Positions 27,471-36,045 of a stretch of DNA of 64,000 nucleotides are shown piece by piece. The stretch is taken from the NCBI RefSeq assembly GCF_018417635.1, contig NZ_CP071007.1:1674501-1738500 (forward strand), in the 5' to 3' direction. The notes below the pieces were generated by a model. It saw nothing but the letters and a program-made list of their open reading frames with translations. It made no database searches and was not told the origin of the DNA. How positions within the stretch are numbered: position 1 is the stretch's first letter; each line of letters begins with the position of its first letter. Source of the stretch: Pseudomonas sp. SORT22 (GTDB lineage Bacteria; Pseudomonadota; Gammaproteobacteria; Pseudomonadales; Pseudomonadaceae). The translations under genes were made by a program, and so were the position numbers.

Positions 27471-28850
27471 ATGGAACTGATCAATCGTTATCAGCCCACG
27501 TTTTCAGAGCGCTATCCGGTACCGTTCGTTGTAGCGTTGCTGGATATGTTGATTGTTATTGTGGCCTCCTTGCTTGCCCACGATTATCGATTTGCAACGT
27601 TTGACATGGCAGGCCGCTACAACACCACGACACTGCTGATCGCGGCGGTTGTTGTCCTGTGTATCACCTTTGGCGGCGGCTATGGATCGCAACGTGGCGT
27701 ATCCATCTGGCGGCAACTGGGCATTCTTCTGGCGTGCTGGTGTCTTGCTGCGGGAATCTTGTTGTCGCTGTCATTCTTCTTGAAAGTGTCGGGTAATTAC
27801 TCGCGGATATGGTTTTCTTCGACCTTGATTCTGGGCGCAGTATTCAGCCTGTCGTTTCGCGTGATCGTTTATCTGGTCCTGCGCCAGCTGCGATCTTCGG
27901 GGATGAACCTGAAGTCTGTTTTGCTGGTAGACACCGGTGGTGAAACGGCACGGCGCCTGAACCGTACACGCAAGTTGAACGAGTTTGGCTTCAAGGTGGC
28001 GACGTCCTTCAACTATCGGGCAGACGAAAGCTGGTTGGCCGAGCTGGTCGAACAAGTTGAAAGGCATGGGGCTCATGAAGTCTGGCTGTGCTTGCCGCTT
28101 AGCGAGGGCGGCGGTATTCAGGCGGTAATGTACGCCTTGAGGCATCACACGGTGGCAGTACGCTTCATTCCGGAGTGGGGCGATATCCGCTTGCTCAATC
28201 ATCGTGTCAGCTACATTGCCGGGCTGTATTCGCTGGACTTGAGCTGCAGTCCGATCGACGGGCCGGCGCAGATCGTCAAGCGCCTGGAAGATCTGGTGGT
28301 CGGCGGCCTGATCAGTCTGATGATCCTGCCGGTATGTGCCGTCATCGGCATTGTGGTCAAGCTCAGCTCGCCTGGCCCGATGTTGTTCAAGCAGTACCGC
28401 ACCGGGATCAATGGGGTGCGCTTCAAGGTGTACAAGTTCCGTTCGATGGTCGTCCACGATGACAAGGATGTAACCCAGGCGACGCGCAACGATATGCGTG
28501 TGACCAAAGTGGGCGCGTTCTTGCGGCGCACCAGCCTTGACGAACTGCCACAGTTCTTCAATGTCCTTCAGGGGCGCATGTCTCTGGTCGGGCCACGTCC
28601 TCATGCACTGGTACATAACGAGTATTACAAGGACCTGGTCGAGTCTTATATGCAGCGGCACAAAGTCAAGCCGGGTATCACCGGTTGGGCTCAGGTCAGC
28701 GGTTTTCGTGGTGAAACCGACACCCTCGAGAAGATGCAGAAGCGGGTGGAGCATGATCTCTGGTACATCGATAACTGGTCGCTGTGGCTGGACCTGAAGA
28801 TCATTGCCAGCACCGTGTTCAAGGGGTTCATCAACAAAAATGCGTTCTAG
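27471..28850 (+). CDS. wcaJ: Undecaprenyl-phosphate glucose phosphotransferase, WcaJ-type
   Basis: An initiating phosphoglycosyl transferase of 459 residues. Four to five membrane segments (about 18-130) and a central cytosolic Rossmann-like domain (about 145-265) precede the catalytic domain (about 270-459), with VKLSSPGPMLFKQYRTG, KVYKFRSM, the Asp-Glu pair in [21 protein letters not shown] and KPGITGWAQVSGFRGE. It links a hexose-1-phosphate, glucose in WcaJ, to undecaprenyl phosphate. GGGGGAGG at 27452-27459 lies 11 bases upstream of the ATG. The long bare leader suggests a promoter or regulated start. Together with the small enzyme at 9150 it gives the locus two independent initiators. 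Confidence 0.93.
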   Translation: MELINRYQPTFSERYPVPFVVALLDMLIVIVASLLAHDYRFATFDMAGRYNTTTLLIAAVVVLCITFGGGYGSQRGVSIWRQLGILLACWCLAAGILLSLSFFLKVSGNYSRIWFSSTLILGAVFSLSFRVIVYLVLRQLRSSGMNLKSVLLVDTGGETARRLNRTRKLNEFGFKVATSFNYRADESWLAELVEQVERHGAHEVWLCLPLSEGGGIQAVMYALRHHTVAVRFIPEWGDIRLLNHRVSYIAGLYSLDLSCSPIDGPAQIVKRLEDLVVGGLISLMILPVCAVIGIVVKLSSPGPMLFKQYRTGINGVRFKVYKFRSMVVHDDKDVTQATRNDMRVTKVGAFLRRTSLDELPQFFNVLQGRMSLVGPRPHALVHNEYYKDLVESYMQRHKVKPGITGWAQVSGFRGETDTLEKMQKRVEHDLWYIDNWSLWLDLKIIASTVFKGFINKNAF

Positions 28851-28867
28851 AAGGCGGTTTGATGTGA

Positions 28868-30115
28868 GTGCTGACCATGGGTAGCTACTGGAATGATGAC
28901 AATCGTTGGCGGTACCTGACAGGCTGGGTGTTGGCACTGGGCTTGTTTGTGCTGATCAGTGGCAAGGTATGGTTGACCTCAGGGAGCGCGCGTAACAGTC
29001 AGGTGTATTTCCTCTTGCTGTTGCCGGCCCTGGTGTATGCAATAGCCGCCATCGCAAGCAGAAAAGTGCGCATGCCTGGTTTGTGCTATTGGATCTGGTC
29101 GAGCTACCTGGTGTGGGTCGCCTTATCCGGTTTGTGGGCAACCGGTAGTGAGCGTGATGTTCTGGCGCTGGCCAAGCGCGGTGTGTTCATAGCCTTGTTC
29201 ATGGCTGCGGTTCACATCCTCGTCAATGGGTCGCCCCAGGTCTTTCGCAAGGCGCTCTACGCTGCGGTCATCGTCGTTGCCCTGGGGGCATTGGCTACGT
29301 TGTTCTTTCAGTTCTATTGGCTGGACCGCCCCTTGCACTACCGAGCCTTTCGCCTGGATCGCCTGGGCATCGGCGACTTTGCCAACTATCGCTATCCGGT
29401 CGCTGCCGGCATGTTTCATGGCGCTATAGCCAGCTGGGCGTTTGCGCTTGCAGTCGATAGAACAACTTCGTTGCGCAAGGCTGTTGCCTGGATGGCGGTG
29501 TTTCTGGTGCTTGCAGCTTATGTGCTGTTGACCTACGCGCGTGGCGCGTGGATCGGTTTAGCGGCGAGTTGTCTGGTGGCCATTTTGCTCCAGCGTTCAA
29601 AACTTGGGTGGTGGATTCTTGGTGCTGGTCTGCTAGTGTCCCTGGGCGTCGCGGTGATCTGGAAAGATCATGTACTCAACGAATTGTTGACGCGTCGTCT
29701 CTCCGGGCGTAGTCCCATCTGGGAGTATTTTTTCTCCAGTATGTCCGGCTCCTGGTTAGTCGGGCACGGGCTTGGTACTCCCTTCGCCTATCATTGGCCA
29801 GATGGCAAGACGGTGTCACCTCATGCACACAGTCTGTATTTGCAGCAAGTGTATGACAGCGGCCTGATCGCGCTGGGACTGCTATTGGCGGGGTTGGCCT
29901 GTGTATTTAAGAAAGCCTGGAGCATGCGCCGTGATCCGTTGATCTGCCTTACATTGCCCGCGCTGTGTTATGCACTGATCGTCATGCTGACGGATGTCGA
30001 GAGGATCTTCACCCGGCCGGGCGATTACTGGACCATAGTCTGGTTGCCATTGGCAGTGCTGCTTGCCGTTACTGATCAGGGCAAAAACCGCGGAAGTTGC
30101 ACAGGCAAAGAGTGA
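28868..30115 (+). CDS. O-antigen ligase / Wzy_C family membrane protein
   Basis: A 415-residue protein with about 11-12 membrane segments. A large periplasmic loop near residues 270-335 contains LSGRSPIWEYFF, VGHGLGTPF and HAHSLYLQQVYDSG; the histidine-containing segment matches the conserved loop of WaaL/Wzy_C proteins. YARGAWIG near 218-225 is another family mark. It could ligate polymer to lipid A-core or act as a third polymerase. The start is either GTG 28868 or ATG 28877; ribosome-binding sequence is weak for both. It follows wcaJ by 17 nt, and a strong bidirectional terminator lies 31 nt after its stop. Confidence 0.85.
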   Translation: MLTMGSYWNDDNRWRYLTGWVLALGLFVLISGKVWLTSGSARNSQVYFLLLLPALVYAIAAIASRKVRMPGLCYWIWSSYLVWVALSGLWATGSERDVLALAKRGVFIALFMAAVHILVNGSPQVFRKALYAAVIVVALGALATLFFQFYWLDRPLHYRAFRLDRLGIGDFANYRYPVAAGMFHGAIASWAFALAVDRTTSLRKAVAWMAVFLVLAAYVLLTYARGAWIGLAASCLVAILLQRSKLGWWILGAGLLVSLGVAVIWKDHVLNELLTRRLSGRSPIWEYFFSSMSGSWLVGHGLGTPFAYHWPDGKTVSPHAHSLYLQQVYDSGLIALGLLLAGLACVFKKAWSMRRDPLICLTLPALCYALIVMLTDVERIFTRPGDYWTIVWLPLAVLLAVTDQGKNRGSCTGKE

Positions 30116-30146
30116 TCGGCCCTCGTTGCTGATGCCTTCACTACAT

Positions 30147-30176
30147 GAAAAAAGTCGCCCATGGGCGACTTTTTTC
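30147..30176. terminator. Bidirectional Rho-independent terminator at the end of the polysaccharide operon
   Basis: A perfect 30-base palindrome: GTCGCCC pairs with GGGCGAC around AT, flanked by six A on the left and six T on the right. It reads as a terminator on both strands, for the + strand ligase gene and for the converging - strand beta-helix gene. Confidence 0.95.
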
Positions 30177-30197
30177 AAGGTCTCAAGGCGTCAGTAT

Positions 30198-31499
30198 TCA
30201 GGCGTCACTGAAGGGTAAAGCTTGACCGCCATTGTCGGTCAGGTACTTGCCAACACTATTGTTGGCGTGACGAAGTACCGAGCCTTCACCGGTAACCCGT
30301 ACTGAAATGCCACGGGTATTGTCTTCGCTGCAGTGTTCCATCCAGACGGTACGTGAGCCCTGAACACTAAAGTTGATCGAGTGTTCACTCAGGCTGTCTT
30401 CGCAATGCACGCCATACCACCAGGAGATCCCCTGGCTAGCGATACTGCCGCCGTCGGCGATGTTCGTGCCAAGCGATTGTCGAATGTCGCAGCCAAGAAC
30501 TGCCGCCAGGCCGCCGTCGCTCATCGACATGCCATTTTTGCCACTGCGCTGATTGCCATGGGTGTCGATATCCCCGGCATAACGTACTTTAGTGTTGATG
30601 GCGATATGTTTAGGTTGCGCGTCATCTTTCTTGCGGGAACTGATGCCATGATCCCGACTGCGATAGATTTCACAGTTGTCGAGAACAACATAGCCGCCTT
30701 CGTTGGCGATACCTGAACCCGGGGAATACCAGAACGCGCAGTTCTTGAAGACCGCCTTGGACACCAGGCCAGAGGCATTCAGTACCCACGGCAGGACACC
30801 GAGGAACAATATGTTTTCGAAATAGGCTTCACCGCCTTGTACGCGCATTGTAGTAGTGCCGGGCTGGCGATACACAATGCCGAGGATATCTTTCAGTGCG
30901 TTGACATTAGTTGCAAGTTTTTTGCTGACATAGAGCGTGCGTTCTTTCTGATCAAAGAACCAGCCTTCCTCGCCAGCCTGTTCCAGGTCGGCGAACTCGC
31001 GCAGCGGCTTTGGCCGGGAGTATTCGTCCAGCACATTCGATACAGTAACGGCCCGTGGATCGGAGCCGGCCGGAATCAACGCGCGGTAAAACTTGCCGCC
31101 CTGGGCCCAGTCCAGCGCTTTGGGCTCAGGCCCCGGCGCGCGGATGACGGTCAGCTTGCTCAGGTCAAACGGGCCTTGGTTTGGATTGCTGGCGCCAATG
31201 AAACTGCGAGCACTGGCACCCGAGCCGTTGTCGATGCGGATCTGGAAAGGATCATGCGCGCCGGCTGCCAGCGACTCGGCATCGGCCGACGGCAGCATGG
31301 AAATCTTGTCCATGATCTTGGCCGCGTCTTTACTTACTGTAACGGTTCCATCGGCATTCAGGGCCAGCAAGTCAAACGGCAGCCAGTCCATGCCGGTTGG
31401 TGTTTTAAGTGCATTCGACGAACCCGAAACAATAACTTTCGTGGCGATCCCTGCCAGGGCAACCACGCCCAGGCCAACAATAAATTCCCTTCTACGCAT
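30198..31499 (-). CDS. Tat-exported right-handed beta-helix protein (WcaM-like analogue)
   Basis: A 433-residue protein whose N terminus RRREFIVGLGVVALAGIA is a twin-arginine signal, so it is exported folded. The body shows the irregular short strands and Asn/Gly turns of a parallel beta-helix between about 215 and 425 (YFENILFLGVLPWV, VFKNCAFWYSPGSG, VVLDNCEIYRSRDHGISS, VLGCDIRQSLGTN). This fold is shared by polysaccharide lyases, epimerases and pectate-lyase-like hydrolases, and by WcaM of the colanic acid cluster. The ATG at 31499 follows AGGGGGAG; an in-frame GTG at 31514 is less likely. It converges on the operon at a shared terminator. No catalytic residues are assignable by eye. Confidence 0.75.
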   Translation of the reverse strand: MRRREFIVGLGVVALAGIATKVIVSGSSNALKTPTGMDWLPFDLLALNADGTVTVSKDAAKIMDKISMLPSADAESLAAGAHDPFQIRIDNGSGASARSFIGASNPNQGPFDLSKLTVIRAPGPEPKALDWAQGGKFYRALIPAGSDPRAVTVSNVLDEYSRPKPLREFADLEQAGEEGWFFDQKERTLYVSKKLATNVNALKDILGIVYRQPGTTTMRVQGGEAYFENILFLGVLPWVLNASGLVSKAVFKNCAFWYSPGSGIANEGGYVVLDNCEIYRSRDHGISSRKKDDAQPKHIAINTKVRYAGDIDTHGNQRSGKNGMSMSDGGLAAVLGCDIRQSLGTNIADGGSIASQGISWWYGVHCEDSLSEHSINFSVQGSRTVWMEHCSEDNTRGISVRVTGEGSVLRHANNSVGKYLTDNGGQALPFSDA

Positions 31500-31529
31500 T
31501 TGACTCCCCCTCACAAAGTGCGCGGGAGT

Positions 31530-31575
31530 TTACTACATCTGTTGTAGCGGGGCGCGTTTGCACAAGCGTTTGTGC
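31530..31575. promoter_or_regulatory. Two short dyads upstream of the divergent beta-helix and comEA-like genes
   Basis: The 220-base divergent region 31500-31719 holds a CTACA-TCTGT-TGTAG dyad (about 31533-31547) and a GCACAA-GCGT-TTGTGC dyad (31560-31575). Both sit about 35-75 bases upstream of the beta-helix gene. They could be operator half-sites or RNA hairpins; no -10/-35 pair was assigned. Confidence 0.25.
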
Positions 31576-31719
31576 TACAGCTACGCTCGAATACTGTTGA
31601 GACTTGTTTGGTAAAACAATCCGCTGTGGACACATTTGCGCCGACTCTCTTGCCGGTCTAGGTTTCGGTAGCAGCCAAGGAAATGCTGCTCTGCAAATTC
31701 ATAGCCAAGGAGTTTCCCC

Positions 31720-32034
31720 ATGCGCAACACCGTCCTGTCGTACCTCTTTCTGCCACTGTTTACTGCCGTCTCGCTTTCGGCAATGGCGGCGCAACCACAA
31801 GTCGAGCCGACGGCCGCCATGGTCACTTTGCCGGTTGCCAAGCTCGATTTGAACCAGGCCGATGCCACAACCCTGCAAACCACCCTGACCGGCATTGGCA
31901 AAACCAAAGCCGAAGCCATCGTCGCCTACCGTGATGAGCACGGCGCCTTCACCTCGGTGGATGAACTGCTCGAAATCAAGGGTATTGGCAAGGCACTGCT
32001 GGATCGCAATCGGGACAAGCTCACGGTCAATTGA
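31720..32034 (+). CDS. ComEA-family helix-hairpin-helix DNA-binding protein
   Basis: A 104-residue exported protein. A signal peptide (about 1-24, ending SAMAA) precedes a low-complexity linker and two helix-hairpin-helix motifs: LTGIGKTKAEAIVAYRDEHG (about 56-75) and LLEIKGIGKALLDRNRDKL (about 83-101). ComEA proteins bind incoming DNA in the periplasm. In Pseudomonas, genes of this type commonly sit beside the O-antigen locus, so I read it as the right-hand border of the island. It has its own terminator at 32051. A role in DNA uptake here is inferred from the family. Confidence 0.9.
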   Translation: MRNTVLSYLFLPLFTAVSLSAMAAQPQVEPTAAMVTLPVAKLDLNQADATTLQTTLTGIGKTKAEAIVAYRDEHGAFTSVDELLEIKGIGKALLDRNRDKLTVN

Positions 32035-32050
32035 TCACCCACAGGGAAGG

Positions 32051-32074
32051 AGCCGGTCATTGACCGGCTTTTTC
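32051..32074 (+). terminator. Rho-independent terminator after the comEA-like gene
   Basis: AGCCGGTC (32051-32058) pairs with GACCGGCT (32062-32069) around a three-base loop and is followed by TTTTC. It starts 17 bases after the stop codon of the comEA-like gene. Confidence 0.9.
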
Positions 32075-32185
32075 TTGGCTGTGCGATGCCTTTGGTCGGC
32101 TCGGGTTGATAAAATATTATGATCATAATATTTTTATCTGGCGCACTTGTTCCTCTCTTTCGTCGAGCCTTTGGAGATCACTGTC

Positions 32186-32980
32186 ATGTCGAATTCTTCA
32201 TTAACCACTACGGCACTGGTCACCGGTGCATCGTCAGGAATCGGTGCTGTCTACGCCGAGCGCCTGGCTGCACGCGGGCACGACCTGCTTCTGGTCGCAC
32301 GGGACGGCCAACGCCTGCAGGCGCTGGCGAATGAGTTGCAGGCTCGTCATGGCGTAAGTGTCGAAGTGCTGACTGCGGACCTTGTCGAAGCCGCCGACCT
32401 TGCCCGGGTCGAGAAGCGTCTGCGTGACGACCACCGCATTGCGGTAGTGGTCAACAATGCTGGCATCGCCCTGCATGGCACCCTGGCGGAGGTTACCGCG
32501 CAACAGATCGATGCAGTGGTCGCACTCAACATCGTCGCTGTCACCCGCCTGGCTTCTGCTGCTGCGACACAGTTCGCCAACGCCGGCCGGGGGACCCTCA
32601 TCAACATCGCTTCAGTCGTGGCCCTGGCGCCGGAAATGTTCAACGCCGTCTATAGCGCGAGCAAGGCCTATGTCCTGAGCCTGACCCAGACGCTGAGCGG
32701 TGAGTTGAAAGACAAGGGGATACAGGTTCAGGCTGTACTGCCCGGGGTGACCCGTACGGAAATCTTCGAGCGTTCAGGCCTTGACGTGAACCAGATCGAC
32801 CCGCAGATGGTGATGGAAGTAGGGGAGATGGTTGACGCGGCACTGAGCGGGCTGGACCAGAACGAGCTGGTAACCATTCCTTCATTGCCGAAAGCGGCGG
32901 ATTGGCAGGCGTACATCAAGGCGCGGGATGCGCTGGGGCCGAATCTTTCGCGCAGTTCGGCGGCGGCGCGCTACAAGTAA
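32186..32980 (+). CDS. SDR-family short-chain dehydrogenase
   Basis: A 264-residue oxidoreductase of the classical SDR group. The nucleotide motif TGASSGIG is near residues 14-21, NNAG is near 90-93, and the active-site Ser and YSASKAYV give the Tyr-x-x-x-Lys pair near 156-160. The ATG at 32186 has GGAG 9 bases upstream; the frame extends back to 32147 without a better site. The substrate cannot be inferred. The gene stands alone between a terminator and the opposite-strand DUF2897 gene. Confidence 0.9.
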   Translation: MSNSSLTTTALVTGASSGIGAVYAERLAARGHDLLLVARDGQRLQALANELQARHGVSVEVLTADLVEAADLARVEKRLRDDHRIAVVVNNAGIALHGTLAEVTAQQIDAVVALNIVAVTRLASAAATQFANAGRGTLINIASVVALAPEMFNAVYSASKAYVLSLTQTLSGELKDKGIQVQAVLPGVTRTEIFERSGLDVNQIDPQMVMEVGEMVDAALSGLDQNELVTIPSLPKAADWQAYIKARDALGPNLSRSSAAARYK

Positions 32981-33010
32981 CGCCGTGCGTTGCCGGGCCG
33001 TGCAGAAGGC

Positions 33011-33178
33011 TCAGCGATCCTGCGCATCCTTGGCATCCATCTCGGCATTGCGCTCATGCACACGTTTGAGCTGCTCCTCGGTCAAGGGCAGCTTTTTTGC
33101 GGTATCGCGCAGCAACATCAGGCCACCGACGATGGAGCCGATTGCGAGCACCAGAATCAACCAGGCATACCAGGGCAT
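33011..33178 (-). CDS. DUF2897-type small membrane protein
   Basis: A 55-residue protein: MPWYAWLILVLAIGSIVGGL forms one membrane segment at residues 1-22 and is followed by a charged helix (LRDTAKKLPL, EEQLKRVHERNAEMDAK). AAGGAG lies seven bases upstream of the ATG. Function is unknown; the family is conserved in Pseudomonas. Confidence 0.85.
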   Translation of the reverse strand: MPWYAWLILVLAIGSIVGGLMLLRDTAKKLPLTEEQLKRVHERNAEMDAKDAQDR

Positions 33179-33317
33179 GTAATTCTCCTTTTAAACAGCA
33201 AATCACACTGCTTCACTAAATTGGAGCCAAAGCATCATTCATTGGTTCAATTATAGGGGCAGGGGTGGGCCGCGGCCATTTCGCGATCATCGGCCCCCCA
33301 CGGGCCGCCGCTTCGTT

Positions 33318-33323
33318 TACAAT
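33318..33323 (+). promoter_or_regulatory. Possible -10 box of pyrF
   Basis: TACAAT lies 35 bases upstream of the pyrF start. No good -35 hexamer is visible 16-18 bases earlier, so this is only a candidate. Confidence 0.3.
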
Positions 33324-33357
33324 GCGCGCCGTTCAAGACTTGCCAAGAGACCCGCCC

Positions 33358-34059
33358 ATGTCCGCCTGCCAGACGCCCATCATCGTCGCCCTGGATTTCC
33401 CTACCCGTGACGCCGCCCTGAAGCTGGCCGATCAGCTCGATCCTGCCCTGTGCCGGGTCAAGGTCGGCAAGGAGCTGTTCACCAGCAGCGCATCGGGCAT
33501 TGTCGAAACCCTGGTCGAGAAGGGCTTCGAAGTGTTCCTCGACCTGAAGTTCCACGACATTCCCAACACCACCGCCATGGCCGTCAAGGCCGCCGCGGAG
33601 ATGGGCGTGTGGATGGTCAACGTGCACTGCTCCGGTGGTCTGCGCATGATGTCGGCCTGCCGTGAGGTGCTGGCCCAGCGCAGCGGCCCGCAGCCGCTGC
33701 TGATCGGCGTGACGGTGCTGACCAGCATGGAGCGCGAAGACCTGGCCGGTATTGGCCTGGACATCGAGCCGCAGGAGCAGGTGCTACGCCTGGCGGCCCT
33801 GGCCGAGAAGGCCGGCATGGACGGCCTGGTGTGCTCTGCGCTGGAAGCGCCGGCACTGAAGGCTGCGCACCCGTCACTGCAACTGGTGACCCCGGGCATT
33901 CGCCCGGCCGGCAGCGCCCAGGACGACCAGCGCCGCATCCTGACCCCGCGCCAGGCCCTGGATGCCGGCTCCGACTACCTGGTGATCGGTCGCCCGATCA
34001 GCCAGGCCGCCGACCCTGCCCAGGCGCTGGCAGCAGTGGTCGCCGAGATCAGGGCTTAA
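33358..34059 (+). CDS. pyrF: Orotidine-5'-phosphate decarboxylase
   Basis: Last step of de novo UMP synthesis, the decarboxylation of orotidine monophosphate. The 233-residue TIM-barrel protein has KVGKELF near residues 35-41 and the catalytic array Asp62-Lys64-Asp67 in [10 protein letters not shown]. The C-terminal phosphate site is near GIRPAG and [10 protein letters not shown] use the ATG at 33358; the frame is open to 33265, but the extension has no family features. Its end overlaps the opposite-strand reductase gene by 11 bases. Confidence 0.97.
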   Translation: MSACQTPIIVALDFPTRDAALKLADQLDPALCRVKVGKELFTSSASGIVETLVEKGFEVFLDLKFHDIPNTTAMAVKAAAEMGVWMVNVHCSGGLRMMSACREVLAQRSGPQPLLIGVTVLTSMEREDLAGIGLDIEPQEQVLRLAALAEKAGMDGLVCSALEAPALKAAHPSLQLVTPGIRPAGSAQDDQRRILTPRQALDAGSDYLVIGRPISQAADPAQALAAVVAEIRA

Positions 34060-35053
34060 GCACCAGCTTGCCGAAATTTTCCCCGCTGAACAGCTTCAAC
34101 AGTGTCTCGGGGAAGGTTTCCAGGCCTTCGACCACATCCTCCTTGCTCTTCACCTTGCCGGTTGCCAGCCAGCCGGCGATCTCCTGTGCCGCCTTACCGT
34201 AGTTGGCGGCATGGTCCATGACCACGAAGCCTTCCATGCGTGCACGGTTGACCAACAGTGACAGGTAGTTGGCCGGGCCCTTGACCGCCTGCTTGTTGTT
34301 GTACTGGCTGATGGCGCCACAGATGATCACTCGCGCCTTGAAGTTCAGACGGCTGAGCACGGCATCGAGAATCTCGCCGCCGACGTTGTCGAAAAACACA
34401 TCGACGCCTTTCGGGCATTCGCGCTTGAGGCCTTCCAGAACGTCCTCTGCCTTGTAGTCGATGACCCCGTCAAAGCCCAGTTCATCTTTAAGGTACTGGC
34501 ACTTTTCGCTGCCGCCGGCGATACCCACTACACGACAGCCCTTGAGCCTGGCGATCTGCCCGGCAATGCTGCCGACCGCGCCCGCAGCACCGGAAATCAC
34601 CACGGTATCGCCTTCTTTCGGGGTGCCGACGTCGAGCAGGGCGAAGTAGGCGGTCATGCCGGTCATGCCCAGCGCGGACAGGTAGCGCGGCAGCGGCGCC
34701 AGTTTCGGATCGATCTTGTAGAAGCCCTGGGGCTCGCCGACAAAATAGTCCTGGATACCCAGTGCGCCGTTGACGTGATCGCCGACGGCGTAGCCCGGGT
34801 GTTTCGAGGCAATCACCTCGCCGACGCCCAGGGCGCGCATCACCTGACCCAGGGCCACTGGCGGGATATACGACTTGCCTTCGTTCATCCAGCCGCGCAT
34901 GGCCGGGTCCAGGGATAGATACAGGTTTTTTACCAGGATCTGGCCTTCGCCAGGTTCGGCCACCGGCACCTGTTCGTAGCTGAAGTCGTCGCGGGTCACG
35001 GCGCCGGTCGGGCGTTTGGCGAGCAGGAAGCGGCGGTTGGTCTGGGCAGTCAT
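34049..35053 (-). CDS. NADP-dependent MDR oxidoreductase, CurA / PTGR type
   Basis: A zinc-independent medium-chain reductase of 334 residues. An N-terminal GroES-like domain ([20 protein letters not shown] near 48-67) precedes a Rossmann domain with [15 protein letters not shown] near 150-164. Family members reduce alpha,beta-unsaturated ketones, such as curcumin or leukotriene derivatives. The start [11 protein letters not shown] at 35053 fits the family; the frame continues upstream to 35113 without features. It converges on pyrF with a short overlap. Confidence 0.9.
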   Translation of the reverse strand: MTAQTNRRFLLAKRPTGAVTRDDFSYEQVPVAEPGEGQILVKNLYLSLDPAMRGWMNEGKSYIPPVALGQVMRALGVGEVIASKHPGYAVGDHVNGALGIQDYFVGEPQGFYKIDPKLAPLPRYLSALGMTGMTAYFALLDVGTPKEGDTVVISGAAGAVGSIAGQIARLKGCRVVGIAGGSEKCQYLKDELGFDGVIDYKAEDVLEGLKRECPKGVDVFFDNVGGEILDAVLSRLNFKARVIICGAISQYNNKQAVKGPANYLSLLVNRARMEGFVVMDHAANYGKAAQEIAGWLATGKVKSKEDVVEGLETFPETLLKLFSGENFGKLVLKP

Positions 35054-35283
35054 GGCAAGGCTCTCGATTGAAGGGCAATGCTTGTTGATAGACCTTGTTT
35101 GGCCAGGCGGCAAGGTTTACCCGCCTGGCGAATGCACGGTAATCCACTGCGCTGATTGATACTGGGGAAGACAATCACCCAGGCCGATAGTGCGCCAACC
35201 GGCGCCCTGATGATGCTGCCCAATGGCGCTGATCGCTGCCTAGACTCCTGATCACTGACCTCACTTTGTTGCAGGAGCTAGCG

Positions 35284-36045
35284 ATGAGCATGCGTTTTTC
35301 TGGCCAGGTTGCCCTGGTCACCGGTGGTGCTGCGGGGATTGGCCGGGCGACGGCGCTGGCGTTTGCCGCCGAGGGGTTGAAAGTGGTGGTGGCCGACCTT
35401 GATGCCGTAGGTGGCGAAGGCACGGTAGAGCTGATCCGCAACAGCGGCGGCGAGGCGCTGTTCGTCAGTTGCAACGTCACCCGCGAGGCCGATGTGCGGC
35501 AGTTGATGGGGCGCACGGTCGAGGCTTACGGGCGCCTGGACTACGCCTTTAACAACGCCGGCATCGAGATCGAGCAGGGCCGCCTGGCCGAAGGCAGCGA
35601 GGCCGAGTTCGACGCGATCATGGGCGTCAACGTCAAGGGTGTGTGGTTGTGCATGAAGTACCAGTTGCCGTTGATGCTCGCCCAGGGCGGCGGCGCCATC
35701 GTCAATACGGCATCGGTGGCCGGCCTTGGCGCCGCGCCGAAGATGAGCATCTACAGCGCTTCCAAGCATGCGGTGATCGGCCTGAGCAAATCGGCGGCCA
35801 TCGAGTACGCCAAGAAGAAGATTCGCGTCAACGCCGTGTGCCCGGCGGTGATCGATACCGACATGTTCCGCCGCGCCTATGAGGCCGACCCGCGCAAGGC
35901 CGAGTTCGCCGCCGCCATGCACCCGGTCGGGCGCATCGGCAAGGTCGAGGAGATCGCCAGTGCGGTGCTTTACCTGTGCAGCGATGGTGCGGCGTTTACA
36001 ACGGGCCAGGCCCTGGCAGTCGATGGCGGCGCCACGGCTATTTGA
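35284..36045 (+). CDS. SDR-family glucose/ribitol dehydrogenase-like oxidoreductase
   Basis: A classical SDR of 253 residues: TGGAAGIGRA near residues 13-22, NNAGIE near 88-93, and the catalytic YSASKHAVIG near 158-167. The ATG at 35284 has CAGGAG at 35272-35277. The VDGGAT tail near the C terminus is typical. Its last bases overlap the MFS gene on the other strand. The true substrate is not evident. Confidence 0.9.
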   Translation: MSMRFSGQVALVTGGAAGIGRATALAFAAEGLKVVVADLDAVGGEGTVELIRNSGGEALFVSCNVTREADVRQLMGRTVEAYGRLDYAFNNAGIEIEQGRLAEGSEAEFDAIMGVNVKGVWLCMKYQLPLMLAQGGGAIVNTASVAGLGAAPKMSIYSASKHAVIGLSKSAAIEYAKKKIRVNAVCPAVIDTDMFRRAYEADPRKAEFAAAMHPVGRIGKVEEIASAVLYLCSDGAAFTTGQALAVDGGATAI

